The translations under genes were made by a program, and so were the position numbers. From the NCBI GenBank assembly GCA_946803715.1, contig CAMPET010000356.1, positions 1-52,938 on the forward strand: 52,938 nucleotides of DNA, in the 5' to 3' direction. This DNA is from Beroe ovata (lineage: Eukaryota; Ctenophora; Nuda; Beroida; Beroidae). Each line of letters begins with the position of its first letter. Position 1 is the stretch's first letter. A model generated the notes under the pieces. It saw nothing but the letters and a program-made list of their open reading frames with translations. It was not told the origin of the DNA and ran no database searches. Shown here piece after piece: positions 41,533 to 52,249 of the stretch.

Positions 41533-41540
41533 TATATAAA
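41533..41540 (+). promoter_or_regulatory. TATA box of the 41.6-kb gene candidate
   Basis: TATATAAA lies 56 bp before the ATG at 41596. A transcription start about 30 bp downstream would leave a 5' UTR of roughly 30 nt. Confidence 0.45.
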
Positions 41541-41595
41541 TGTCGGGGGTGTCCGTCTTGATAGTTTCCGATTTCCCAGCTGTAAACATTGTGAG

Positions 41596-42359
41596 ATGCT
41601 TTCTACAAGGTAGGGGATATATCTAACATCATTTTTAACAGTGCAGATTTTTTAACATGTCCAAAATTAAACCGACCATGGCTGTCATGCGGTTGTTAAA
41701 ACCATTTTCGGATAAAGACTGTGTGTGTCTGTGTGTGTGTCTGTGTGTGTGTGTGTGTTTGTGTGTGTGTGATAAAACGAACACACCTCATACACACACT
41801 CAGTTACACACTCCCCCTTTCCAGGTTACTGTTGTTCCTCACATGCTACTTGTGTTCGATACAGCAGATTGAGTGCACTGGTAAGTGTAATAACAGTTTA
41901 CAGTTGATAAACACTTCAGCGGGATTGTCGATTGAAATCTTCAAACTCCAATATTTGGATTTGCGGCAGACCATACGATCCATTTGTTTGTAATGATTGC
42001 AACAAGATTCCCAGATTTAAATTGCTATTAAAGCAAGGTGCCGTATATAAATTTGATTTGTTTTCAACAAGAAGAGTTGAAATGAATAAAATTGGTGTGA
42101 CCTGTGTTAAAATGACCTGTGTTCAAATGACCTGAGTTAAAACTCACCGATCACTCCCATCTTAGGTTGGTACCCTGTTCTAATGGACGCATTTCAACGC
42201 ACAGACCACACTGTGCCTGTACCAACACAGGAAAACGATACAGAGGACACAGACGCTGCCATGGTGATGAATGAGATACTTCACCTGGGTTTCCATGGTA
42301 ACCCCAGACACTTGCCAATTGTACGACCTTACCACCCTGGCGACCCCATACGAACATGA
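41596..42359 (+). CDS. Candidate secreted protein, 3 exons, 87 residues, unrecognised
   Basis: Exons 41596-41609, 41825-41880 and 42166-42359 join in frame with consensus sites (AAG|gtaggg, tttccag|G, CTG|gtaagt, atcttag|G). The predicted start MLSTRLLLFLTCYLCSIQQ is a typical signal peptide: a short basic head, then a Leu-rich core. The mature part is acidic in the middle (QENDTEDTD) and ends in a Pro/Arg/His-rich tail (NPRHLPIVRPYHPGDPIRT). One or two Cys lie near the cleavage region. There are no dibasic processing sites. The stretch AAMVMNEILHLGF faintly recalls TGF-beta-family propeptides, but no knot domain was found downstream. A TATA box at 41533-41540 fits. Exon 3 includes an X-box-like palindrome (42289-42302), so part of it could be non-coding. 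Invisible to simple ORF finding because exon 1 is only 14 bp. Confidence 0.5.
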
Positions 42360-42723
42360 ACCGCTGACTGTTGAGCATATTCCTAGCTTTGATATACATA
42401 TTGCTTTGAATATCATATACTACTATGATTTTATTACCGGCCTTGAATGTTTAACATAGGGAGGACGTGGGAATTTTGATCTTCACTTCTCACGACTAGT
42501 TTAATAGATATGAGTTGTTAAATTACACGTACGGCGTGATTGCTGAAAATTCATCTCCGAGAAATTCCACAAAGGAATGCCCATTTTCCGCAGTATCCCT
42601 CATTAATTCATTATTGTTAACCAAACATTGGTTCATCTTTCTTCGAAAAATTTTTCCAAGAAAAGCATAACATTCCCGTGGAAGAAAATTGAAAATCAAA
42701 TTTGCGTTTGGAGAGTTCATCAT

Positions 42724-42745
42724 CGTGTGTGTGTGTGTTTGTGTT

Positions 42746-42776
<31 letters not shown>

Positions 42777-42811
42777 GTTNTGTGTGTGTGTATGTGTGTG
42801 GGTGTGTGTGT
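42724..42811. repeat. (GT)n microsatellite with one N
   Basis: A GT-rich tract interrupted by TTT and by an N at 42780. A shorter GT tract at 41720-41771 lies in intron 1 of the 41.6-kb candidate gene. Confidence 0.9.
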
Positions 42812-43023
42812 TTTGAACAAGGAAGTTTATTCAGCGACCAACATGAGTGTCACGGAAGTATAAAAGTATTAACTTGATATACCTGCGTCAGGATAAACTT
42901 CACTTCGAGATGGAGAAGACATTTCCTCATTTCAAGTCATGCAATGCGTGGGAATTTCCTAGAATCGACCATGTCAAAAGTGAATGAAATTTGAAATCTG
43001 GGGTCGAATATTTGACATGATCT

Positions 43024-43077
43024 AGAAACTAGAGGTGACATAGAAACTAGAGGTGACATAGAAACTAGAGGTGACAT
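43024..43077 (+). repeat. 18-bp tandem repeat, three perfect units
   Basis: AGAAACTAGAGGTGACAT occurs three times in succession. The stretch from 42360 to 46080 around it shows no gene that I can support: only AT-rich spacer and short simple repeats. Confidence 0.9.
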
Positions 43078-46000
43078 AGGTTATTATGTGGAAAGTATAC
43101 TAGTCCGGAACTATACAAATGAGAATACATCATCTGCGTGCATTTTCACACTGTCCCTACAGATCATTGGTACTGCAACTGTGCAATGGGCAGAATTATA
43201 ACTAATTTCCTATCAAATAGGGAGCTCTAAAACCATTCTCAATAGATTTTTGGAGAGGAATGGAGAGGTAGGTAGCGTGAGTCTGGGCGTGCCCCCTGGG
43301 TAAACTGTAACGAGATTTACCGGTTTTCAGTTACAAAATGACGCGGAGGGTATCTATAATTGGAATCTTTTCACCGTATTATTCACGGATAGAGCTTCAT
43401 CGGTCGTGATTTTCCTAGTGGAATATACTGAATCAATTATCTGAATAGATTAATTTAACAGGTATATGAAACTTATGAAATTTCAAATCCAACGTGTGTG
43501 TGTTTGTGTGCTATGAGGAAAATTCAATTATCAGCGTTCGTTCCCAAGGGAATTGCTGTGTGATACATAGAACGACCTTCTAAACCTGATAACCTGGTCC
43601 ATGGTCATTTCTCCTATCGAGGATCATTTAACAGTTTCCTTGCAAAAACACATCTATATGGATTCGTGAAAACACGTAAGTGGATTGTTCCTAAAGGAAG
43701 ATTTCCCAGAATTTCCCAGCAAACACACAAGACTTTGTGCGATACTTCTACTATAGGTAAACTGTGTGTATTTGACGTTTATAATGACCGATAGTAAATC
43801 CACACGATATATTCTCAGTAACCATGGTAACACTGTAGGATACATCCAGAGATGCTGGGTAACAGAACTATCTGCTGATTTTCTGCTCACTCACTTATTT
43901 TCTCATGAAGTGCATGGCAAACCCGGTATAAATTAAAACATGCAATATCATATATTAGCATAATCTATCCCATCATCATTTGAATAACACCGATTTTACC
44001 ACGGATTAATTAGTGGTATTTATCATGCAGACTGGCTCTAAGCCAGCAGATTATGTGAAATTGTCTGGTGGATCCACGTTCATCTAGGAGATTTGAAGAG
44101 TGGTTATCATCATGACAAAGCATACCAGAATACGATAAATTGAGATTGTAACACAGGTTCTAGATTATGTACCTACTGGCTATTGGAAAATTTGTCTATT
44201 ATGTTCACAAATCTGTCTATTAGGTATGTACATACTGGCTCTGTGGGTAATCTATTGGCTCCGAATCAAAATTGAGGGCGTATCCTATGATCTAACCCTT
44301 ACCCATACTCAATAGTGGTGATCCATACTCAATAGTCTAACCTATTATAGTCTACTATTCGTATAGCTCTTCTCTGTGGTAGTGTAGTAGGTTATACCCC
44401 AACAATTACACAACAATTACACAATAATTACTGAATAATTAGTGCTTCACTCAGAAGAGAGTGAACACTCAGTGTAGACACAGTGAAGATTATTGTCATT
44501 ATCCACTGGAATAAAGTAATGTAATGAATAGTCCACGCCCTATTGTCAATACAGATTCAGACATATCACAGGAACCACTCTATTAGGAGACTCTATAGTG
44601 GCGGTCTCTAGATAAACAGAGCGGACCACGCCCAGGCTGGGGAATTTCTGTAAATCTAATCTGCATGATAAGAATTCTATCCCTTCCGTCTAGACGATGT
44701 ATTATGAATGTGTGTGTTGAGAGATGTCCGAATCAAATCATGCATGGTCAGACAGTCGCCTATCACAGGACTGTTTGGAGGGAGGGACGCTATAACCACA
44801 GAATATTCAGTATATGAGCATGTGGTTGCTAGGACAATATTGCTTGTTTCCATGGTTACGTCTTGGGAACTCCACTTCTCCGGAATTATGTTTAATTCGA
44901 ATAAAACTAATGTTCATGTAAAATAACGAAAGTATTTAGCAATGACAATATATTATGATAATATACACTTCCAGAGTCCATATTATGCTATTAACATTGA
45001 TCGATGGTCACCATTCTCAACATACAGAGATCAGACAAGTTTCTGTTAACCATAATAATATCCTCTTATTTCGGTGTACTCGCACATTACAAGGCAGCAC
45101 CAGGCAATACCAGGCATTACCAGCCTTGGTTTAAAATCAAATCCAGTTGAAGCAATTCGTCGTACCTACACGCTATCAAATCCACTTGAATTGGAGAAAA
45201 AACACGATGTAAAAGTGTAAAATCACTCTATCTTATATGCAAATTATCTGTTTGTTTTTGGCGCTCATATCGCCTAAAAACTGGGCCAGCTACAATATAT
45301 ATTGTACGCTATAATTCAGTAATATATAGGTACTCAGTATAATATATACGAAACATGAATGCAATATCAACTTTTTTATAATATGAAAACGTATATTCAT
45401 GAACAAAACGTATACGTGTATAAAAATGATAACCTATCTGATGTTCATACTACTACACGTGGAATACACGTGACCACCAACATATCCAACAATCGTGCTC
45501 CCCGTCAATAGATTTCATTTATTTCTTCTCAAAAATCCACTGGTATTTAAACTAAAATCTGTCACTCACTGTTCTCAGCACCCATTCTAGCATTGTGATC
45601 AAAATAAGATAATACAGTGCATGCTGTGCAAGAAATAACGATAAAAATGATAAATGTGACCTAACGATACATATCAAAATATAAAAAGTACAGTGTAACC
45701 TAAACAAGTGCAAAACAGTCTAGTGTACACGGCGTTTAACATAGCGTCCAACCACATCACTTTGAAATAGTCCAACTTATGAAATAGACACAGTACACAC
45801 GCATACACGCACACTAGGGCGAACCAAAAAAACCCGAGTATCTCCAATCAATGCGAACCCCTGCTCATTCATTGCTCCCTAGCCTAAAAATCACCCACAA
45901 AAAATTCTTTGGTCCAACTCGGTCGGGAAATGCCTGCACATGCCACGCCCATTTTTCCATGTTGCTTATACAGGTGAAATTCTTGAAATTGCCATTTTGA

Positions 46001-46089
46001 GGAAGAAAAAGGTGAGATAGCTTTATGGAAGTGTTCTAATCAAATATAAACCGTAGAAAAAGGATAACTTTAGTCAAGGTCTCATGTCT

Positions 46090-46175
46090 CTACGACCTTG
46101 CCTTCACCCATTTCCGATGACCACGCCCATTGGGCGTGGTTGCGCACCAGCCGAAGGTCATAGAGACTTGCAAAG
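46090..46175. repeat. Foldback sequence containing a perfect CCACGCCCA palindrome
   Basis: CCACGCCCA at 46122-46130 pairs with TGGGCGTGG around a single T. Outside it, GTCTCTACGACCTT and AAGGTCATAGAGAC form an imperfect outer stem. The ACCACGCCC word is also part of the intron repeat family (SNIP1, ACTR6). The ORF 46084-46383 runs across this foldback and is not supported. Confidence 0.6.
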
Positions 46176-46583
46176 ACCACCAAACTGGGGTAGCATCAGT
46201 ACATTAGTGGGGGTAGAAACAGTTTATAACTCTCTGAATCGTTTACTTTTGGTGGAACATGGTACCAGATACCTAACAGCATTCGTAACTCAAGAAGACG
46301 TGATCATCAATCAACAATATGGTTCACTTTCGAGTTATATTTCTCAGTCCTCGGATTGCGCCAATATGTGGCATTTCACATAATACCTAGTGCTTTAAAA
46401 TAGGTACTACTNGACCACCTTCAGGAAAATTTCATGGGCACTTTTTCAAATGTTAAAACCACCAATACTGTATGTAATATTGGATTGTTAAACTTCGAAA
46501 TTGTTCACAAGATATCATTGCAAATCTCATGTAACGACGTGTAGCATTGTCACACTGTGATAAAATCACTGATAATTACCCGA

Positions 46584-46680
46584 GTTACCATGGCGACCAC
46601 CTCACCACTGACACCATGGTTACCACTCTGTAACCATGGCAGTTGGTAACTGTTACTACCCAGTCACCATGGAAACGCCG
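46584..46680. promoter_or_regulatory. Cluster of RFX X-box-like CCATGG palindromes
   Basis: Four CCATGG-centred sites lie within about 95 bp: GTTACCATGGCGAC at 46584-46597, then ACCATGGTTAC, GTAACCATGGC and CACCATGGAAAC. The RFX X-box consensus is close to GTTNCCATGGNAAC. Function here is unknown. Confidence 0.4.
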
Positions 46681-47205
46681 TATAGTCCCCCTGTTTTGTC
46701 ACGCATTCTAGTCAATATTCTATGTTATGATGTACGGGTAGTAAACAAATGTGTCGGCTTTGGTCTTCTTTTCCTATACTCTTATAGTCTTGTTGGTTGA
46801 TCGTCTCCTGCAATAAAACAAGACATCAACCCCTGAGTCTTCGATATACGGACACAGTGTCCATGGATGTTTGGGAGACAATCCACGGAGATTTCCGACA
46901 TCTCTGTAAAATTGATCACGAGGTAGTGGTCACGTGATCATTCCACATCAATCAGTGAGATTACCTCCCCCAATAATATGTTTTATAGCACAATAATATG
47001 AGAATACGGAGAGAGTATTCTCGCCGGAGCAGACAATTGTACGTGACAAATGATAAATTGGGTATCGATTGATGGGGGCTGGACGGGGGAGTGAAAATGG
47101 ATGGGGCTTCACTTCAGATTCAGAGAAAGCATAATATTCAGAGAAAGCATAATATTAGGATTCTCCGCGTCTTGGCTGACACCACTTCTCTCTGTAATAA
47201 TAATN

Positions 47206-47738
47206 ATCTATATTATAATTTGGTTGTTTGTTTGTGTTTATTTATTTATTTACGTCCGTCACGAAATGCACGTGCTGATTTTGAAGTTAAAGTGCGCGTT
47301 GCCATGGATACGTGCTACTACTGTAATAGTGAACTGCCATTCCTGATGATTGTTTTAGTTTTCGTTGATGAAATGAATGCAACTGCAAGTCGGTTCTGAT
47401 TCAAGCAACGGTAAAATTTGTTTTGAGTTGACAGTTGTTGCTTCTGCTCTGCAATTATTCTTTTCGACTCATGTAAAATTAAAATACAATGTTTTTTTCA
47501 ATAACAATACAAATTGAAACGATTAACGAAAGTCAGACAACCGGGCAAGCACCATTTTCTGTGCTTATTCGAAGAAATGGCCGAATTGTGACCAAGTGCT
47601 CCTTCATAAAATCATTGGCTCAAATAAGTACGTTGGATTTTGATCACAGGTCATGTTTAGCTGTCGTATCTAAAGTAATATAACGTCCTGGTGTCTTTCA
47701 ATGGGTAGTGTATCACGTCCACTTGGCGGGTTTTCTAG
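47206..47738 (-). repeat. Dispersed repeat, family 1, copy B (inverted relative to copy A)
   Basis: Reverse complement of 215-750, starting next to the single N at 47205. It lies immediately 3' of the inositol-phosphate-kinase gene, about 30-60 bp past its stop. ORFs inside are repeat-derived. Confidence 0.8.
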
Positions 47739-47795
47739 TGTATGTATAAACTCTGGGTATTTCGATTATGTTATGGTTGAGTTTGCAGGGGACTG

Positions 47796-49203
47796 TTACT
47801 TGCTCTTTCGTTGTGTACCTGAAATCTGAAATGGAATGAATTCGTTATCAAAGTCAGTAGGGGGATGGGGAGAGATAAGGATTAAAGCCGAAGGTACTTA
47901 TCCAAGCCCTGAAACGAACATGAGCAAAACATCAGCAAACTCTCTGTAACTGATCTCTGGATGTGCTCAACTTACCTTGTGACCGGCAGTTACATCTGAC
48001 TCATAGACCAGGAGGAGAGAGCAACAGTATAATCTGATATTCACTTGCTCAATAATCTGTAAAAACAACAAAAGTCAAATCATCATTTTCAGGATATTTT
48101 ACAAAAGATGGTGTAAAAGGAGAAAGCGGTTTGATACTAACGTTGATAATGTGATAAAGTTTTTGAAGTAGTGAGCTTATCTCGTCATACCGAGTCATCT
48201 TACCATCGGTGAAAAACATCCTGAGGTAAACATAATTGGTACTGATGATGTGAGTTCACTTTGCTAACCACAGATTGTGATTACTCATTTTGATAATATA
48301 GACTTTGAAGAGTGTCCATGATACCTGAAAGCATCTAAAAGTGTTTCGGCCGTGAGAGCTCTCCCTTGAAGCTTGTTCATCTTGAAACATTGGCCAGGTA
48401 ATGATGAATTGTAACTCTGGAAACGTTATACAGCATTAATAGACTTGCAATATGCACACATAGTGATAAGTTCACGCATTGGAGGAAGGAAGTTGGCTCA
48501 CTCACCCTGATGGCAGCCACTCTCAATCCAAGTTGATGACTTGTGGTTGTGAGACTTCGGAGTTTTTTCCTTCCAATCTTGTCAGGGTGCATTGTGTCAC
48601 TATATTGCCGAGTTCCCATTTTGAGATCCATAATACTAGGTTTCTTGAACTTTGATGTAACATCTTCCAAGACTATATATAGCCCTGATATATTGTCATG
48701 AAATGGGGTCACACCAATTGCAATTGATCAATTGACTATTCAGATGATTATCAAATAATTACCTTTAGGCCTGCTTTTGAGTTTCTGCTCCAAGCATTTG
48801 GTCTCCCCATTCTTGATCTCCACCACTCCCTTATAATAAGGGATGTAACCAAGAAGTATATCAGGGAGAGTATTTGGTGCCGTTTCATAGAACTCATGTT
48901 CAGTTTCATTTAATGGCTTCCCAATTGACTTATCCTGAAATTTCAAAATTGGTTTTAAAAACAGAAGGAGAGGTACCATCTAGTTACTTGATTGTAATAG
49001 GACAAGCAATACCCACACTAAAATGATCATCTTGAAATTAATTTGAAACAAATTCAGTGCATTATAATTACTTCTCCTTGGTGTATTGATACAATCTCTG
49101 CTCTTCCTCCAACTTGATACTCAAAAGAGCTGATGATATGTTCCTCAAAAGGAAGTTGACTGACATATTGTCCTCTATTACAAATACGAGTTTCAATGTC
49201 CAT
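47796..49203 (-). CDS. Inositol-phosphate kinase family (IP6K/IPMK-like), 7 exons, C-terminal catalytic motif absent
   Basis: Exons: 49203-49072, 48934-48763, 48684-48506, 48416-48325, 48220-48142, 48056-47976 and a short last exon, either 47825-47796 or 47818-47771 depending on the acceptor; about 254-260 residues. The family signature PxxxDxKxG is PSIMDLKMG at 117-125. Other matches are EYQVGG, GKPLNETEHEFYE, YKGVVE, GTRQYSD, LGLRVAAI and CCSLLLVYE. IP6Ks and IPMK phosphorylate inositol phosphates. The IDFAHT-type motif, which supplies a metal-binding Asp, should follow CCSLLLVYE, but I find none before or after the stop, and a dispersed repeat begins about 50 bp on. The protein may therefore be inactive, or further exons were missed. 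Human relatives exceed 400 residues. A three-codon upstream ORF abuts the start. Confidence 0.75.
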
Positions 49204-49215
49204 TCAGACATTCAT
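49204..49215 (-). promoter_or_regulatory. Minimal upstream ORF abutting the kinase start codon
   Basis: ATG AAT GTC TGA ends directly before the ATG GAC chosen for the kinase. If transcribed, translation would need leaky scanning or reinitiation to reach the main start. Confidence 0.45.
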
Positions 49216-49639
49216 GCCGGGTCTTTGCAACCTGCCATGGCCTAGAACATAATACATGATTCTTAAGGAATGACAGATAGGAGATCAACACAACATAAGT
49301 ATCAAGTACCCATCCGAAAATTTGCCATTATTGTACATCAATCTTATTTGAGGAAAGGCTCCATCACCAAAAACCAATCTAACATAGGATAAAACCATTC
49401 ATGTGAACACGGAATTTACTTCATCATTTCAAAACAAAACCTTATTTAGATTACTGTTCGTATGTGCACTGGATAAATATAATGAATCTCATCATTTAGA
49501 ACTATTTATTCTTAATCGATAACATGATCGATTTTTTGAGTCAGAATTATTTTCCAGCCAATTTTTAGTTCAAACCATTTCAGTTTGAACCATTTCAGTG
49601 CACAGCGTAATTGCAATATGTACGAGGTCTTTAACTTTG

Positions 49640-50165
49640 CGACGAATTAAGCTAATCGCGGCGCGCGCGGCAATTAAGCTTATATTCAATCCAATCATGT
49701 TAATTTGCTTTGTGGTGTTAAACCGACTGTTTTGTTTGTGCCGAGCCGCGTGCGCGCGCGTCAGTGGCGCGGCGCGCGCTCGATCAGCGCTTATCATCGT
49801 CGCGACATGACAATATGACATTCAAATGCCATGCCATGTACATTAGCTAACGGTCGCGATCGCGATCCATATATACGGTGCGATGCATTTCCGAGCCGCG
49901 CGTCGCGCGTGGGAAAATTACTTTTGCTTTGCAATGCTACACTTTTGTAAAATCGCTAAGCCATGCAAGCCGCAAAGCCAACGCCGCGCGCGCGAGACGA
50001 AATTCTCTACAGGGTCTATCATGATCATCGATCGACAACTATGCGTAGTTGACGCAAGCCGCAAAGCGGCAAGCGCCGGTGGGAATAATTTGTCAGAGAA
50101 TAGTTTGCGGCGCGCGCGCAATGAATTTCTCGACAGGGCCTACCATCGACAGCCAATAAAACTTA
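49640..50165 (-). repeat. GC-rich repeat with GATAGACCCTGT units, copy B
   Basis: Read on the minus strand it repeats TCGATGATCATGATAGACCC, GAGAATTTCGT and GTAGGCCCTGTCGAGAAATT, each followed by CG-alternating tracts and a TTTGCGGCTTGC word, in the same order as 1868-2160. The two overlapping ORFs (49883-50191 and 49918-50121) are shadows of the repeat. Confidence 0.65.
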
Positions 50166-51083
50166 AGACCTTTGTTAAACGTGGTGGTTGAATTCCACAA
50201 TTCAGTTTCTTTATATCAGTATATCATAGTTTGTGTTTTGTAATTTTTTGATCACTCTATTCTATTACAGTCTTTGTATTATCGCAATGACATTAGATAT
50301 AGCCTGAGTAGATTATGTCGCAGGGGAAGTCTGCGCGTGCGAGAGTCCACTTGGTTAATTTTCATTAATATCATTCCATTATAATAATTCAAATTCCATT
50401 ATTCCATTATTCTAAGAGTTTAATAAATGCTGTATGATAGATATGAGGATGCTTGTGATAATTTGCTAGATCTCCAACCATTTTCCAGCGTGTTACATGG
50501 GGTTGAATGGGCAAAGAACGAAAATCAATTGCCAATCAAAAGGTTATTTGGCAGTAACAAGTTTTGAAAATGACGTGGTGGGTGAAAAGTGGTGTGTTCA
50601 CCTCTTGAAATTCAAGAGTCAGCACATAGGATGCTGTCATTTTAGGAAAGACTGTCATGGATAAACTATTGAACACAGATCATGATCATGAATCCATTAA
50701 CTGTGTGTAATGTGTGTATAATGTACCTGTCTGTGTGTGTGTGTGTTTTTCTGCATGTGTTTGTATACCTCTGTGTATACGTGTGTTTCTGTGTGCATCT
50801 GTGTCTGTGTTTGTGTGGCCATAACCATTAACTACTGTTTGCATGTGAAAGCTATACAGATAGAAAGTGATAACTGATAACTGATGGAAACTATTTAACA
50901 CATGGATTACGCATCTCCACCTGAAAAACTTGCCTTAACTAGTCAGTAAACTGGTCTCAAAAAACTTGTCTCAATGGATCTTCAATATTCCTTTTCATCA
51001 TAGTCAGGTCAGTAGGAAAAGAAACTTGAATCAACATTAAACCTTTTAATCTATACTAGTGGCTTTCTATGCATAATTATCGA

Positions 51084-52233
51084 TCACTCATGTGTTTCTG
51101 CAATTCCTTGTGCCATGAGTGCTGTATCTCCAGAAATATTTGCACAATTCAGTGGCTCTCCTATATCCAGTGTGTCTGATCTCCAGCAATAATCACTGAA
51201 TCTGGCATTTTGTCGGTTTCCCTCACTTTGTCCCCAGATAAGGCCAGTATTCATGTCTGTACAACAATTATACAGACCCAAAACCTTGTTTCCATCATCA
51301 TCTACTATGAAACGATCAGGATGGATACTCTGCTGATAGTGAAACACATTTGAATCAAGGTAACAGGCAGGAGCAAATACTGGCATGTTGTTCCCAAACA
51401 CACCCAAACCCATGGTGTAAACTTCAATAGTTCCTGCTTCAACTTGCTGAAATAAAGCGATATAATTTGTATAGATGAGTTTACAATAGGAATGAATCAC
51501 CCTGTTCATGTCTACTTTGGATACCTTTTCATATTCCTTCTCAATAAGATCCTCATTTTCGGTTCCAAGTTGAGCTCCAATAGCTTCTTTTGCAGATATC
51601 TCTAGTTCTGTCCCATTAAATTTACTGCGTGCTATAACGTGGTCCCTGGCTTTTTGACATTGTCCCTCATATTCATTAGGCCAAGAGTCGCATTGACCAA
51701 ATACAAATCTCTCGAGATTTGCTTGTCCTGATGTTGTGATTTGGAAACTCGCCCCTTTGAATGACGGGAACCTGAATGAAGAAACATGTCATCGATCGTA
51801 TCATTGATCACAAGCTTTTCTTATCCTACTATTTAATCAGGCAAGCTCACTTGTTGTTCAGATTGAGTGGCTTTGTGATTTCAACAACTGTGAAACCAGC
51901 ACTTTTCGATTGTCCAATAACTCTACCAAATGCATCAACTTCCTGTACTACTTGGACAGACTCCTATATAGGGGGACTGAGCTATCAAAAATTCGATATA
52001 CTGTGCCCTTTGATAATTCATTGTAATTCATTGACACACCCTGTAATCAGTATGTACAATATTACGGTACCTTCTTCTTCTTTGATATAGTCTTAGTTTC
52101 ACTTTGTAGCGCCTGTGCATTGAGAATCCAGCTCATTTGGCGATGGTTGTTCACTTTCAGGATCAGATCGAATTTGTTGTCCTCCCCCGCACACGCACTT
52201 TCCAAAACTCCCTTTAGTTGTGGAGCTCCAAAC
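51084..52233 (-). CDS. 3' part of an unrecognised multi-exon gene (last four exons, 294 residues)
   Basis: Exons read: 52233-52071, 51963-51851, 51771-51525 and 51446-51084, joined in consistent phase, with the stop at 51084-51086. The 5' exons lie beyond the pyrimidine-rich array or outside the window. The visible protein begins FGAPQLKGVLESACAGEDNK, continues with SAGFTVVEITKPLNLNN and ERFVFGQCDSWPNEYEGQC, has an acidic helix (LGTENEDLIEKEYEK), and ends with VFGNNMPVFAPACYLD, RFIVDDDGNKVLGLYNCC and a Cys-containing C-terminus. It has about eight cysteines and no membrane segment. I recognise no family. Clean splice sites and coding-like composition make it a real gene. Confidence 0.7.
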
Positions 52234-52249
52234 CTGGGGAGANTCTCTC

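Noticed and set aside
41884-42135. Cys-containing open stretch (CRLKSSNSNIWICGRPYDPF...) as an exon of the 41.6-kb gene
   Set aside because: The available acceptor puts it in the wrong phase after the strong gtaagt donor at 41880/41881. The in-phase reading stops early, while 42166 continues the signal-peptide frame.
46084-46383. 99-codon plus-strand ORF
   Set aside because: It starts inside a foldback (46090-46175) and has no recognisable domain or splice context.
49883-50191. 102-codon ORF and its antisense partner
   Set aside because: Both lie within the CG-rich repeat family and follow its units.
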